NCBI RefSeq assembly: GCF_001665395.1
Contig: NZ_LZSG01000039.1
Coordinates: forward strand, 1 to 64,000
Length of the DNA stretch: 64,000 nt
Reading direction: 5' to 3'
Source of the DNA: Mycobacterium sp. 1164966.3
Lineage (GTDB): Bacteria > Actinomycetota > Actinomycetes > Mycobacteriales > Mycobacteriaceae
The translations under genes and the position numbers were made by a program. This document shows, one piece after another, positions 1-9,426 of this stretch. Every line of letters starts with the position of its first letter. The first letter of the stretch is position 1. The notes under the pieces were generated by a model. That model saw only the letters and a program-made list of their open reading frames with translations, made no database searches and had not been told where the DNA came from.

Positions 1-53
1 CCCGCGCGCGCGAGAAGATCACCGCCGCCGGCGGCTCCGTCACCGAGCTTTAG
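1..53 (+). CDS. rplO: 50S ribosomal protein L15, C-terminal end (partial)
   Basis: The window opens inside a gene whose last residues read RAREKITAAGGSVTEL and end in TAG. This matches the C-terminus of actinobacterial ribosomal protein L15, a large-subunit protein of the spc operon. Only 16 codons are visible. In H37Rv the gene before sppA is also rplO (Rv0723), which supports the call. In many bacteria secY follows rplO directly; here secY is about 21 kb away. Confidence 0.85.
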   Translation, partial: RAREKITAAGGSVTEL

Positions 54-105
54 GCGCGCCCCCCCCCCAAAAACCCCCCCCCCCGCGGGGGGTCGGGGGG
101 ATTTT
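54..105. terminator. C/G homopolymer hairpin, probable bidirectional terminator
   Basis: Between the convergent ends of rplO and the F420 oxidoreductase lies a run of ten C, five A, eleven C, GC, then two runs of six G, followed by ATTTT. On either strand this folds into a C:G stem followed by T residues (ATTTT on the plus strand, TTTTT on the minus strand), as expected of an intrinsic terminator serving both genes. The long homopolymers are unusual and prone to slippage and sequencing error, so run lengths may be inexact. Confidence 0.6.
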
Positions 106-122
106 GCGTCTGCTCGCGCAAG

Positions 123-1049
123 CTAACGCAACCGCGGAATCACCTCGGCGGCAAGGCGTTCCATCTGCTCCCGGTTCTCCGTGACGTCGGCGCCGACGGG
201 ATTGAGCAGCAGCGTCTGGGCGCCGGCCTCGATCACCTGAGCCAGCCCTCGCACGACGTCGTCGGGCGTCCCGGAAACCGGCACCGCATCGATGCCCGAC
301 ATCTGGCCGTAGATGCGGCGCAGGCCGGCAAGCACCCGCTCGCGGGCGTGGCCGGCATTGTCGTCGACGGTCAGATAGACGCGTTTGCCGATGGTGAACT
401 TCGTTGGGTCTTTTCCTTGCTCGGCAAGCTCGCGCCGGACCACGGCAACGGCCCCGGCAAAGATATCGGTGGTCGACGAACCCGCGCCCAGGAAAGCATC
501 GCCGTGACGCACCGCCCGCGCCAATGCCTTTGGGGCAGCGCCTCCGAACCAGATCGGCGGGTGCGGTCGCTGCACAGGTTTGGGCTGGATGGGCAGGTCG
601 TCGACATCGCGGAACCGGCCGTGGAACGTCACCCTGGGCTCGTCGGACCAGGCCGCCTTCATCAATTCCAGGCCCTCGGTGAAATAGCTTATGTAGCTGG
701 ACTTCTCGACACCGAAGGCGGCGAACTTGCGGGTACCGCCGCCGGGCGCGACGCCGATGTCCAGCCGGCCGTGGCTGAGTCGGTCGACGGCGGTCGCGGC
801 TGACGCCAACTGCAGGGGATCATGCAGCGACGTCACAAGCACACCTACGCCCAGCCGTAGTCGCTCGGTGCAGGCCGCGCAGTAGGCCAGCAGCTCCATC
901 GGCGCCAGCAACGGTGCCGGGCCGATGATCTGCTCGAGCACCCAACCGGCTTCGAACCCGAGTTCGTCGGCGCGTGCCAGAAAGCCTTTCAGCCCCAGGG
1001 CGTCGAACTTGTCATAGTCGAACTGGGGGATTGCGATCGAAAACCTCAC
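123..1049 (-). CDS. LLM-class F420-dependent oxidoreductase
   Basis: A luciferase-like monooxygenase family protein of about 308 residues, probably using reduced cofactor F420 in the cytoplasm; the substrate is unknown. The N-terminus VRFSIAIPQFDYD, the strand with RLRLGVGVLVTSLHDPLQLA, and the SHGRLDIGVAPGG and RPHPPIWFGGAAPKAL segments are typical of the F420-dependent TIM-barrel branch. The frame stays open upstream through the repeat copies, but the family-like start is the GTG at 1049 (ATG at 1076 is the alternative). It is divergent from sppA, and the intervening space is filled by two repeat units. No counterpart sits at this position in H37Rv. Confidence 0.8.
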   Translation of the reverse strand: MRFSIAIPQFDYDKFDALGLKGFLARADELGFEAGWVLEQIIGPAPLLAPMELLAYCAACTERLRLGVGVLVTSLHDPLQLASAATAVDRLSHGRLDIGVAPGGGTRKFAAFGVEKSSYISYFTEGLELMKAAWSDEPRVTFHGRFRDVDDLPIQPKPVQRPHPPIWFGGAAPKALARAVRHGDAFLGAGSSTTDIFAGAVAVVRRELAEQGKDPTKFTIGKRVYLTVDDNAGHARERVLAGLRRIYGQMSGIDAVPVSGTPDDVVRGLAQVIEAGAQTLLLNPVGADVTENREQMERLAAEVIPRLR

Positions 1050-1073
1050 CCGACCACCGTACGGCGGCCGGTC

Positions 1074-1180
1074 CATATGGTGACGACCCGCGGCGCCCGG
1101 CTGCGCCGCGCTTGCGATCGCCACGTCCATATGGTGGCGACCCGCGGCGCCCGGCTGCGCCGCGCTTGCGATCGCCACGT
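1074..1180. repeat. Two tandem copies of a dispersed GC-rich palindromic repeat
   Basis: Two near-identical units of about 54 bp lie head to tail between divergent genes. Each begins with GTGACGACC or GTGGCGACC, passes through CCCGGCTGCGCCGCG, and ends in TTGCGATCGCCACGT. The ends form a short inverted repeat (GTGGCGA / TCGCCAC). The same core occurs in the arrays at 20191 and 47912, so this is one dispersed family. The units are open in several frames but match no protein. Confidence 0.85.
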
Positions 1181-1196
1181 CGGTAGGCTGCAGAGC

Positions 1197-2966
1197 ATGT
1201 TCGCGTTCCTGCCTTCTCTTCCTGGTGTCGACGACGTGCGTGCCCTGGCCCACCGCGTCGACACCGCCCGCCACCACGGTGTACCCAACGGCTGCGTGCT
1301 CGAGTTCAATCTGCGTTCGGTGCCACCGGAGACAACGGGCTTCGACCCGCTGGCGATCATCACCGGGGGCGGCCGGCCGATGGCGCTGCGCGAAGCGGTC
1401 GCCGCAATTCATCGCGCAGCCGAGGATCCCAGGGTCGCCGGGCTGATCGCCCGCGTGCAGCTCGCGGCGTCGCCGCCGGCGGCGGTGCAGGAACTGCGAG
1501 AGGCCATCGCCGCTTTCAGCGCCGTCAAGCCCTCAGTGGTGTGGGCCGAGACTTATCCGGGCACGTTGTCCTATTACCTGGCTTCGGCATTCGGCGAGAT
1601 TTGGATGCAGTCATCCGGCAATCTCGCACTGGTCGGCTTCGCCAGCAACGCGATGTTCTTGCGCGACGCACTGGACAAGGCCGGGATCACACCCCAGATC
1701 ATCGCCCGCGGTGAATACAAGTCGCGGGCAAGCCTTTTCACCGAGAGCGGATTCACCGACGCACACCGCGAGGCCGTCACCCGCATGCTGGAGAGCCTGC
1801 GAAGCCAGGTATGGGAGGCGATCGCCGAATCGCGCAAGATCGATGCCGGCGCGCTCGACGCGCTGGCCGACCGGGCTCCGCTGCTACGGGATGACGCGGT
1901 CGCGTCGGGGCTGATCGACCGCATCGGTTTCCGCGACGAAGCCTATGCCCGGATGGCGGAACTGATTGGGTTCGAAGGTGATTCAGAGACGTTGCCACGG
2001 CTCTACCTGTCGCGCTACGCGGGAGCCGCCCAGTCGAGGCTGTCCCCGCCGGCGGTGCCGATTCCCGGCCGCCGGTCCAAGCCCACGATCGCCGTGGTCA
2101 CGGTCGCGGGCCAGATTGTCGACGGACGCGGCGGGCCCCAGCTCTTGCCGCTCGGCAATGCTCCCGCCGGCGCCGACACCATAGCGGCGGCACTGCGCGA
2201 GGTAGCCGCCGACGATGCGGTGTCCGCGATTGTGTTACGCGTTGACAGTCCCGGCGGCTCGGTCACCGCGTCGGAGACCATTTGGCGTGAGGTGGCAAGG
2301 GTGCGCGAGCGCGGAAAGCCGGTGGTGGTGTCGATGGGCTCCGTTGCCGCCTCCGGCGGCTACTACATCTCGATGGCCGCCGACGCGATCGTGGCCAATC
2401 CGGGAACGATCACCGGATCGATCGGGGTGCTCGGCGGCAAGCTGGTGGTGCGCGACCTGAAGGACCGGCTCGGAGTGGGGTCGGATACCGTGCGCACCAA
2501 CGCCAATGCCGACGCCTGGTCGGTCGACGCGCCCTTCACGCCCGAACAGCAGGCTCAGCTGGTAGCCGAAGCGGACTTGTGTTACAGCGACTTCGTGGAA
2601 CGCGTCGCCGAGGGCCGCAACATGAGCGTGGAAGCCGTGGAAGCTGTTGCGCGAGGACGGGTCTGGACCGGCGCCGACGCGCAGGAGCGAGGCCTCGTCG
2701 ACGAACTCGGCGGGCTGCGAACCGCGCTGCGCCGCGCCAAGGCACTGGTTGATCTGGACGAGGACGACGAAGTCCGCATCGTCAGCTATCCCGGCTCTTC
2801 ATTGCTCGACCTGGTGCGGCCCCGGTCCTCGTCGCAGCCGGCCGCTGCGTCGCTGCCCGAGGCGGTCGGCGCGCTGTTGAGCCGCTCGGTTGCCGCGATC
2901 ATCGACCGGGTCGAGCAGTCGATGAGTGGTACCAGCGCGCTGTGGCTGGGGGACTCGCGCTTCTAA
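1197..2966 (+). CDS. sppA: Signal peptide peptidase SppA (protease IV), S49 family
   Basis: A 589-residue tandem-domain S49 peptidase that degrades cleaved signal peptides at the membrane. Two S49 domains are visible. The N-terminal one carries the catalytic lysine in [10 protein letters not shown] (K175), and the C-terminal one carries the serine in [11 protein letters not shown] (S386), the known Lys/Ser dyad of SppA. The ATG chosen gives [16 protein letters not shown], matching Rv0724; the frame runs further upstream only through the repeat units. It sits between rplO and SAM methyltransferases as in H37Rv. Its TAA overlaps the TAG of the convergent methyltransferase within the four bases CTAA. 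Confidence 0.93.
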   Translation: MFAFLPSLPGVDDVRALAHRVDTARHHGVPNGCVLEFNLRSVPPETTGFDPLAIITGGGRPMALREAVAAIHRAAEDPRVAGLIARVQLAASPPAAVQELREAIAAFSAVKPSVVWAETYPGTLSYYLASAFGEIWMQSSGNLALVGFASNAMFLRDALDKAGITPQIIARGEYKSRASLFTESGFTDAHREAVTRMLESLRSQVWEAIAESRKIDAGALDALADRAPLLRDDAVASGLIDRIGFRDEAYARMAELIGFEGDSETLPRLYLSRYAGAAQSRLSPPAVPIPGRRSKPTIAVVTVAGQIVDGRGGPQLLPLGNAPAGADTIAAALREVAADDAVSAIVLRVDSPGGSVTASETIWREVARVRERGKPVVVSMGSVAASGGYYISMAADAIVANPGTITGSIGVLGGKLVVRDLKDRLGVGSDTVRTNANADAWSVDAPFTPEQQAQLVAEADLCYSDFVERVAEGRNMSVEAVEAVARGRVWTGADAQERGLVDELGGLRTALRRAKALVDLDEDDEVRIVSYPGSSLLDLVRPRSSSQPAAASLPEAVGALLSRSVAAIIDRVEQSMSGTSALWLGDSRF

Positions 2967-3877
2967 CCGCTCAGGCCGCCGCTGATGAAGATGATTTCGC
3001 CGAGTGGGTCGTCGTCTTCCGGGGCGGGCACGTCCAATCCGTTGCGCACGAACAGTTCTGACCGCGTCACCCCGTCGACCTTCCACCCTTTGGCGGTCAG
3101 GTAGTCCAGGACGTGGTTGCGCTCCCCGGTGTAGACCAGCGAAGCCATGTCGATGTCCACGCCGTGGTCCCGCAGGGGATTGGGCATGTCCTGTGCCCGT
3201 GCGACATCGAAATCGATGATGCCGGGCACGAATTCGGTGGCAATGGTGCTCCCCGGAGCGCTGAGCGCGGTGATGTTGTCGAACAACCGGTCTTGGGCAT
3301 CGGGCGGCAGGTAGATCAACAGGCCTTCGGCCAGCCATGCCGTCGGTGCCGAAGTGTCCAATCCGGCAGCTTTCAGCGCCGCGGGCCAATCGGCGCGCAG
3401 GTCGATCGGAACGGTTCGCCGGATGACTGTGGGTTTGGCACCGATCTCGTCCAAAGTGGTTGTCTTGAACTCGATCACCCGCGGCTGATCGATCTCGTAA
3501 ACCACCGTGTCAGCCGGCCAGGGCAGCCGGTAGGCGCGAGAATCCAGCCCGGACGCCAGGATCACCACTTGACGGACCCCGCCGCCCGTCACCTCGATGA
3601 AGTAGTCGTCGAAATACTTGGTGCGCACCGCCATCCCGTCGGCCATCGCCTGGGCCCGCACCGGCGAAAAGTTCTCGATCGCCGTCAAGTCGAGTTCGCC
3701 GTCCATCATCTTGGCGAAGAAGTCCACCCCGACGGCGCGCACCAGCGGTTCGGCGAACGGATCGTTGATCAGACCGCGCGGATCCTTGCTTGCCATCGCG
3801 CGGCCTGCCGCAACCAGGGTTGCGGTCGCGCCGACGCTGGACGCCAGATCCCAGTTGTCGTCGTGAGCCCGTGGCAT
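2963..3877 (-). CDS. Class I SAM-dependent methyltransferase (leucine carboxyl MTase-like family)
   Basis: A 304-residue member of the expanded mycobacterial family of putative S-adenosylmethionine-dependent methyltransferases (PF04072 type), corresponding to Rv0725c. Landmarks are [19 protein letters not shown] near the start, [32 protein letters not shown] and [21 protein letters not shown]. The substrate is unknown for nearly all family members. ATG at 3877 gives the usual [14 protein letters not shown] start; a TTG two codons upstream is possible. It begins 9 bases after the fused methyltransferase ends, so the two are probably cotranscribed. Confidence 0.85.
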   Translation of the reverse strand: MPRAHDDNWDLASSVGATATLVAAGRAMASKDPRGLINDPFAEPLVRAVGVDFFAKMMDGELDLTAIENFSPVRAQAMADGMAVRTKYFDDYFIEVTGGGVRQVVILASGLDSRAYRLPWPADTVVYEIDQPRVIEFKTTTLDEIGAKPTVIRRTVPIDLRADWPAALKAAGLDTSAPTAWLAEGLLIYLPPDAQDRLFDNITALSAPGSTIATEFVPGIIDFDVARAQDMPNPLRDHGVDIDMASLVYTGERNHVLDYLTAKGWKVDGVTRSELFVRNGLDVPAPEDDDPLGEIIFISGGLSG

Positions 3878-3886
3878 GAGCAAACC

Positions 3887-5737
3887 CTACCGAAGGGTGG
3901 CGGCGACGTAGCTGCCCTTGCCGAAGACTGCCGCCATCTCGTCGTCCGGGAATTCAAAACCGTTGTGTGCGTACAGCTCCCGGGCGGTGCGGGCATTGAC
4001 GTCCCAGCCGTGCGTGGTCAGGTATTCGATGACGGTGTTTCGTTCGCCGTCGTACATCAGCTCGGACATGTTGATCCCGACTCCCAATCGTTTCCAGCGG
4101 TCGGAGAGTTGCTGCGCCCGCTCCCCGAAGAACTGCTGAGGATCGGGGAGATGTTCGGTGGCAACCCGGCTCCCCGGCGCACTGAGCGCGGTGATGTTGT
4201 CGAACAATAGGTCTTGAGCTTCGGGCGGCAGATACACCAGCAAGCCCTCGGCCGACCACGCCGTCGGCTGGTTGACGTCAAAACCGTTCTGCCGCAACGC
4301 CTCCGGCCAGTCGTCGCGCAGATCCACGCCGATCGGCCTGCGATCCGCGGTCGGGGCAGCACCGAGATCGGCCAGGGTCCGCGTCTTGAAGTCGACGACC
4401 TGCGGCTGATCGATCTCATAGACCACCATGCCGTCCGGCCAGGGCAGCCGGTAGGCCCTGGTGTCCAGGCCGGACGCCAGGATCACGGCCTGGCGGATAC
4501 CCGCCGCGGCCGCCGAGGTGAAGAAGTCGTCGAAGAACCTGGTTCGCACGGTGATCTGCTCGTTCATGGCCTGGCGGGTGAACAGCGGGTCATCGTCGAC
4601 CGGCATCTCGCCGTCGATCATCCGGATGAACGGGTCCACGCCCACCGCCCGCACGAGCGGGTCGGCCAGCGGGTCGTCGAGCAGCGCCTCGGGTCCTTGG
4701 GAGGCCAGGGCGCGAGATACCGCGACCATGGTCGCTGTCGCGCCCACGCTGGACGCCGGGCCCCAGCTGTCGCCGTCGGTTCGTCCTTTGTTCAGCGTGG
4801 CACTGACGTAGAACAGATCGGCCCGTGGCATGTCGTCGTCCTCGACGGGCGGGAGCCCGTTGGCTACCAACAGGTCTCGCGCGTTGGTGTTGGTGACCTG
4901 CCAGCCATGGTCGACGAGATACGGCGCCGCCTCGTTGCGGTCACCGAAGTACACGAGGCCGGTCATGTCGATGTCGAAGCCGTGCGCCCGCCACCGCTCG
5001 GAGATCATCCGCATGCGCTTCTTCATCTTCTCCCGATCGGCGGGGTCGACGTTGCTGACGCTTTCGGTGGCGAATCTGCTGCCCGGCGCACTGAGCTCGG
5101 TAACGGTGTCCAGCAGTCGGTCCTGCGCCTCCGGTGGCAGGTAGCCAAGCAACCCCTCGGCGCTCCACGCGGTCGGTTGCGACGGGTCGAACCCCGCGGC
5201 GCGCAGGGCGGCGGGCCAGCCGTCGCGCAAATCGACGGCCACTGTCCGCCGGTTGGCGGTAGGTGCAGCGCCAAGTTCGGCGAGGGTGCGGGATTTGAAT
5301 TCGATGACCTGCGGTTGGTCGATCTCGTAGACCACCGTTCTGGCCTGCCAAGGCAGTCGGTAGGCGCGCGAATCCAGTCCGGAAGCCAGGATCACCACCT
5401 GCCTGATGCCGGCTTTGGTGGCTGCGATGAAGAAGTCGTCGAAGAACTTGGTGCGCACGGCCATGTTGTCGGCCATGCGGGCCATCGCGCCTGCAGAACG
5501 GCCCGGGTGGTCCTTGTCGTCCAGCTCGGTTGGGTCCACTTCGCCGGTGGCCAGCCGGGTGAGCAGGTCCACCCCGACCGCTCGCACCAGCGGCTCGGCG
5601 AATGGATCGTTGATCAGCGGGTTGTCGGCTCGGGTGGCGATCGCACGGGCGGCGGCGACCATTGTCGCCGTCACGCCGACGCTGGATGCGAGGTCCCAGG
5701 TGTCTCCCTCGTACCTGATGGAACCGGTGGACGTCAT
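3887..5737 (-). CDS. In-frame fusion of two SAM-dependent methyltransferases
   Basis: One uninterrupted 616-residue reading frame contains two complete copies of the mycobacterial putative methyltransferase family. The first copy (residues 1 to about 316) has [31 protein letters not shown] and [11 protein letters not shown]. The second (about 320-616) has [31 protein letters not shown] and [11 protein letters not shown]. The linker is only a few residues (NKGRT). The DNA there reads AAAGGACGA, which looks like the former ribosome site of the second gene, now translated, with no start codon following it. The expected layout (Rv0726c and its neighbours) is separate genes of about 300 codons. 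A single-base sequencing error at the junction is the alternative. Confidence 0.82.
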   Translation of the reverse strand: MTSTGSIRYEGDTWDLASSVGVTATMVAAARAIATRADNPLINDPFAEPLVRAVGVDLLTRLATGEVDPTELDDKDHPGRSAGAMARMADNMAVRTKFFDDFFIAATKAGIRQVVILASGLDSRAYRLPWQARTVVYEIDQPQVIEFKSRTLAELGAAPTANRRTVAVDLRDGWPAALRAAGFDPSQPTAWSAEGLLGYLPPEAQDRLLDTVTELSAPGSRFATESVSNVDPADREKMKKRMRMISERWRAHGFDIDMTGLVYFGDRNEAAPYLVDHGWQVTNTNARDLLVANGLPPVEDDDMPRADLFYVSATLNKGRTDGDSWGPASSVGATATMVAVSRALASQGPEALLDDPLADPLVRAVGVDPFIRMIDGEMPVDDDPLFTRQAMNEQITVRTRFFDDFFTSAAAAGIRQAVILASGLDTRAYRLPWPDGMVVYEIDQPQVVDFKTRTLADLGAAPTADRRPIGVDLRDDWPEALRQNGFDVNQPTAWSAEGLLVYLPPEAQDLLFDNITALSAPGSRVATEHLPDPQQFFGERAQQLSDRWKRLGVGINMSELMYDGERNTVIEYLTTHGWDVNARTARELYAHNGFEFPDDEMAAVFGKGSYVAATLR

Positions 5738-5757
5738 GTTGCCCCCAAATAAGCACA

Positions 5758-5779
5758 GTTGATACTTAGCCAATATAAC
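5758..5779 (-). promoter_or_regulatory. Motif shared by methyltransferase upstream regions
   Basis: Upstream of the fused methyltransferase, in gene orientation, lies TTGGCTAAGTATCAAC. The methyltransferase starting at 21279 has TTTGCTAAATATCCAAC at a similar distance from its ATG. The surrounding DNA is AT-rich for this genome and TAAGTA or TAAATA could be a -10 element. It is either a common promoter or operator, or simple residue of gene duplication. Confidence 0.35.
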
Positions 5780-5834
5780 AAACGCGGTGCGCAAAAGGTT
5801 CCCGCGGACTTGACGCAGGAGGCAACCTGGAGCG

Positions 5835-6611
5835 ATGGCATACTCGGCGGCCGGCAAGCGGGCGCTCATCACCGGTGCCTCGTCGGGGTTGGGGGCGGCG
5901 CTGGCCAGGCAGTTGGCCGCCCAGGGTGCGGTGGTGGGGTTGGTCGCCCGTCGGCGCGATCGGTTGAGCGACGTGCTGGCAGACTGTCGGCAGACCTCGC
6001 CGACCTCGACGATGTGGGTGGCCGACCTGGCCGACACCGAGGCGCTGAGCGAGTTGGCGCTGGGGGCCTGGGATGGGCTCGGGGGCATCGATGTTCTGGT
6101 CAACAACGCGGCGATCCCCAAACGCCGTCCCGTCAGCGAATTGGCCCCCGGCGAGGTAGAGGCCGTCATGAGCGTCAACTTCTTCGCGCCGATGCGGCTC
6201 ACGCTTGCCCTGCTGCCGAGGATGGTCGAGCGCGGGACGGGAATGATCGTCAACGTGTCGAGTGTCGGGGGCCGGCTCGGGATCATCCATGAAACAGCCT
6301 ATTGCGCAAGCAAATTCGCGCTGTGCGGATGGAGCGAAGCGATGGCCGTCGACCTGCACGGTACCGGCATAGTGGTGAAGCTGATCGAGCCGGGACCGGT
6401 CGACACCGAGATCTGGGACCAACCCGGCAACGAGGAACCGCTCTATCAGGGCCCCAAAGTACCGGCCGATGAAGTGGCCGAGGGCATCATCGCGGCCCTG
6501 GGCAGCGACCGCTTCGAGCACTACGTGCCGGACATGAAAGCGGTCGTCGACGCCAAGAACGCGGACCTCGATGCTTTCATCGCCGGTGCTGCGATGATGG
6601 CGCCGCGATGA
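5835..6611 (+). CDS. Short-chain dehydrogenase/reductase
   Basis: A classical SDR oxidoreductase of 258 residues, NAD(P)-dependent and cytoplasmic. The cofactor loop is TGASSGLG near residue 13, followed by NNAA, and the catalytic YCASK has Y156 and K160 with a serine pair upstream in NVSSVGG. Substrate is unknown. The stop overlaps the ATG of the next gene (ATGA), so it is translationally coupled to the zinc dehydrogenase and the pair probably acts on the same alcohol or carbonyl series. It is not present at this locus in H37Rv. Confidence 0.85.
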   Translation: MAYSAAGKRALITGASSGLGAALARQLAAQGAVVGLVARRRDRLSDVLADCRQTSPTSTMWVADLADTEALSELALGAWDGLGGIDVLVNNAAIPKRRPVSELAPGEVEAVMSVNFFAPMRLTLALLPRMVERGTGMIVNVSSVGGRLGIIHETAYCASKFALCGWSEAMAVDLHGTGIVVKLIEPGPVDTEIWDQPGNEEPLYQGPKVPADEVAEGIIAALGSDRFEHYVPDMKAVVDAKNADLDAFIAGAAMMAPR

Positions 6612-7840
6612 AGGCGCTGGTATACGGCGTACCACCGGAGCCGTTCGAGGTTCCCGACAACGCCAACATGCTGACCCAGAACTTGGCCCGCACCCCGACG
6701 GCGCTGCGAGAGGTACCGGAACCGCAACTGCTGCACCGTGATTGGGTGATCACCCGGCCGCGGCTGACCGGCATCTGCGGGTCGGACTCCAAGCAGATCC
6801 TGATGGATTTCGGTGAGGACGACGTCGACAACGCCATGGCCGCGTTCTGTTCCTTTCCGCAAGTCATGGGTCACGAGGTGGTCGCCGACGTGGTGGCGGT
6901 GGGACCGGAGGCGCGTGGGTTGCACCCCGGGCAGCGGGTGGTGCTCAACCCGTGGCTGTCCTGCGGTCCGCGGGGCATCGAACCACCTTGTCCCGCTTGC
7001 CAAACCGGCGATTACAGCCTGTGCTGGAGTTTCACCGACGGCGACATCAAGCCCGGCATCCACACCGGGGTTTCGGCGGACGTGACTGGTGGCTACGCCG
7101 AGCTGATGCCCGCTCACGACAGCATGCTGTTCTGCGTGCCGGAGTCGGTGCCCGACGAGTTGGCCGTGTTCGCCGACCCGTTCTCGGTATCGCTGCACGC
7201 GATCACTCGCCACCCGCCGCCGCGCTCGGGGCGGGTTCTGGTGTACGGGGCCGGCTCTCTCGGGCTGTGCGCGCTGGCGATCCTGCGGGCGCTCTATCCG
7301 GATGTGGCGGTGGCAGTGGTGGCGCGGTTCGCGGCCCAGGCCGAGCTGGCCCGCCGGTTCGGCGCCGAGAAGGTGCTGGCGCACGAGCCGCGGCTGGGTG
7401 TCATCGAGGAGGTGGTCGCCTGGGGTGGCGGTCGGCTGCGGCAGCCACTGCAGGGCCTGCCGATGGCGTATCCCGGTGCGGTGGACGTCGTCTACGATAC
7501 GGTCGGCAAGCCGGAGACGTTCGAGGTCGGGGTCCGGCTATTGGTTTCGCGCGGGACGCTGGTGAAGGCCGGCGTCCACGCACCCGGCCGGTGGGAATGG
7601 AGCCCGCTGTACTTCAAGGAGATCAGCTGGGTCGGCTCGAACGCCTTCGGGTTCGAGGAGGTCGAGGGCGAGCGTAAGCACGCCATCGCGCACTACCTCG
7701 ATCTTGTGGCGGCCGGCCGAATCGACTTGCGGCCCATGTTGACTCACACTTTCCAGCTGGAACAGTGGCGCGACGCGTTCCTGGCGATTGCCAACCAGGG
7801 TGAGAGCGGGGCGGTCAAGGTGGCCTTCGATCAGCGATGA
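6608..7840 (+). CDS. Zinc-binding alcohol dehydrogenase family protein (MDR)
   Basis: A medium-chain dehydrogenase of 410 residues. TGICGSDSKQ contains the first catalytic-zinc cysteine, GHEVVADVVAVG follows the usual GHE, a cysteine cluster around CPACQTGDYSLC resembles the structural zinc lobe, and VLVYGAGSLGLCALAIL is the nucleotide-binding turn. It is longer than most family members (about 350). It overlaps the SDR gene by four bases, consistent with an oxidoreductase pair. Its 3' end overlaps the convergent methyltransferase by ten bases. Substrate is unknown. Confidence 0.83.
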   Translation: MKALVYGVPPEPFEVPDNANMLTQNLARTPTALREVPEPQLLHRDWVITRPRLTGICGSDSKQILMDFGEDDVDNAMAAFCSFPQVMGHEVVADVVAVGPEARGLHPGQRVVLNPWLSCGPRGIEPPCPACQTGDYSLCWSFTDGDIKPGIHTGVSADVTGGYAELMPAHDSMLFCVPESVPDELAVFADPFSVSLHAITRHPPPRSGRVLVYGAGSLGLCALAILRALYPDVAVAVVARFAAQAELARRFGAEKVLAHEPRLGVIEEVVAWGGGRLRQPLQGLPMAYPGAVDVVYDTVGKPETFEVGVRLLVSRGTLVKAGVHAPGRWEWSPLYFKEISWVGSNAFGFEEVEGERKHAIAHYLDLVAAGRIDLRPMLTHTFQLEQWRDAFLAIANQGESGAVKVAFDQR

Positions 7841-8511
7841 GCGGTCGGGCGGGTAGCGCGGTAGTAGGTGAGTCGTCCAACGAAGCGGTGACGCTCGGTG
7901 GCGACTTCGGTGCAATCGAATCCCGCCGCCTCCAGTAGGCGTGGAATCGCGTCACCGAGGTTACCGGCCGCGTGCGGGCTGTGCCTGACCAGCCGGGCTG
8001 CCAGGCCGTCGTCATCGGTCATGTTGCCGCCCATATCGACCAACTGCAGTCTGCCGCCGGGACACAGGACGCGGAAGATCTCGGCCGCCGCAGCGGGTTT
8101 CGTCTCCTCGTCCAGATGGTGCAGCATCATCGACGACAACACTCGATCGAATTCGCCGTCGGCGTAGGGGAGTCGTTGGGCGTAGCCGTGTTCAAAGCGG
8201 ATCCCGGCCAATCGGCGAGCCTTGCGCCGCGCCCGACTGAGCGCTCGGGGGTCGGGGTCGCATCCGATCAGCTCCGTACCGGGATGATCGCGTTTCGCTT
8301 GGGTAGTGAGATTACCTGTGCCGCAGCCGATTTCCAGGACGCGCTGGCCATCGCTGAGTTCGGCCTGGGCGATCAGCTTTTGGTAGACACGGTTGAAGCC
8401 CATGAGGCGCGTCAATAGGTCATAGCCGGGCAGCAGAGCATCGTGGCCGGCTGCCGGAAGGTAGTCATGTGGATGATGTTTGACCATAGAATCCATACTG
8501 CGCCTGTGCAT
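7831..8511 (-). CDS. Class I SAM methyltransferase (UbiE/MenG-like fold)
   Basis: A methyltransferase of about 220 residues. Motif I is VLEIGCGTGNLTT, the acidic residue of motif II is in LIGCDPDPRAL, and LPYADGEFDRVLSSMMLHHLD is a typical post-motif segment of the Methyltransf_11/25 group. The substrate cannot be named. The start is ambiguous: ATG codons at 8511, 8496 and 8487 are all in frame, and the last (MVKHHPHDYLP) is equally plausible. It is divergent from the AraC regulator with only about 50 bases between, so that regulator may control it. Confidence 0.78.
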   Translation of the reverse strand: MHRRSMDSMVKHHPHDYLPAAGHDALLPGYDLLTRLMGFNRVYQKLIAQAELSDGQRVLEIGCGTGNLTTQAKRDHPGTELIGCDPDPRALSRARRKARRLAGIRFEHGYAQRLPYADGEFDRVLSSMMLHHLDEETKPAAAAEIFRVLCPGGRLQLVDMGGNMTDDDGLAARLVRHSPHAAGNLGDAIPRLLEAAGFDCTEVATERHRFVGRLTYYRATRPTAHR

Positions 8512-8565
8512 GGCTCCATAATTGAGTGATCATTGGCCAGAGTAGGACGATCTTTGGGAAGTGAT

Positions 8566-9426
8566 ATGACGCAGGCGACTCGGGTCATCCGCCATCTGGA
8601 CGGTGTGCCCGTCTACCAATACCGGACTGATCCGAACGTTTCCCCCGTATCGGTGCATCGGCACCCCCACGGCGGTTCCGGCGAGCTCGGGCGTCACATT
8701 CACGATTTCCCGGCGCTCTGGTACGCACCCTCGGCGGGCATGGTGTACGTGGCGGCCGCCGGTGAGGTGCTCGATCCCGGACAACTGCACCGCCTGGATG
8801 ATGGGGTGGCGGTGTTCTTCGATCCCGCCGCGCTGGGCGAGGACGGGCGATCGCCGTGGCCGGCGTGGCGGGCCCACCCGTTGCTGTTCCCCTTCCTTCA
8901 CGGCCAGTCGGGCGGGTTGCTGCGGCTGGAAATCCCTGAGGGGCGAATGCCGTTCTGGGACAGCGTGGTCCAGTCGATCGAGACAGAGCTGACCGCCAGG
9001 CAGGAGGGCTATCGGCAGGCTGCGCTGGCGCACTTGACGCTGTTGCTCATCGAGCTCGCGCGGCTGGCCCGCGACGTGGTGGCGGATCTGCGGCGTAGCG
9101 GTGAACCGCTGCTGGCTGACGTGTTCGCGGTGATCGACGCGCGTCACACCGAGCCGCTGTCGCTGCGCGACGTGGCGAGCGAACTGGGCATGACGCCGGG
9201 ACACCTGACCACCGTCGTTCGTCGTCGCACCGGACGCACCGTGCAGGAGTGGATCCTCGAACGCCGGATGGTCGAGGCGCGCGAATTGCTGAGCGAGACA
9301 GAGCTGTCGATCGCACAGGTCGCTCGTCGGGTGGGGATTGCCGACCCCGGCTATTTCAGCCGGCTATTCACCAGGACGCACGGCACATCCCCGCGCAACT
9401 GGCGCGCACGACCAAAGCCGCGTTAG
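8566..9426 (+). CDS. AraC-family transcriptional regulator
   Basis: A 286-residue regulator. The N-terminal half is cupin-like (HRHPHGGSGELGRHIHDFPALWY). The C-terminal 100 residues form the two helix-turn-helix motifs of AraC/XylS proteins: LSLRDVASELGMTPGHLTTVVRRRTG, and ELSIAQVARRVGIADPGYFSRLFTRTHGTSP. ATG at 8566 is preceded by a GGGAAG-type ribosome site; a TTG eleven codons upstream is also open. It probably regulates the divergent methyltransferase and perhaps the neighbouring dehydrogenases. Its stop overlaps the convergent reductase gene by four bases. Confidence 0.83.
   Translation: MTQATRVIRHLDGVPVYQYRTDPNVSPVSVHRHPHGGSGELGRHIHDFPALWYAPSAGMVYVAAAGEVLDPGQLHRLDDGVAVFFDPAALGEDGRSPWPAWRAHPLLFPFLHGQSGGLLRLEIPEGRMPFWDSVVQSIETELTARQEGYRQAALAHLTLLLIELARLARDVVADLRRSGEPLLADVFAVIDARHTEPLSLRDVASELGMTPGHLTTVVRRRTGRTVQEWILERRMVEARELLSETELSIAQVARRVGIADPGYFSRLFTRTHGTSPRNWRARPKPR

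Noticed and set aside
3113..5752. Long plus-strand frames opposite the methyltransferases.
   Set aside because: High GC leaves the antisense frame open; the minus-strand frames carry all conserved motifs.
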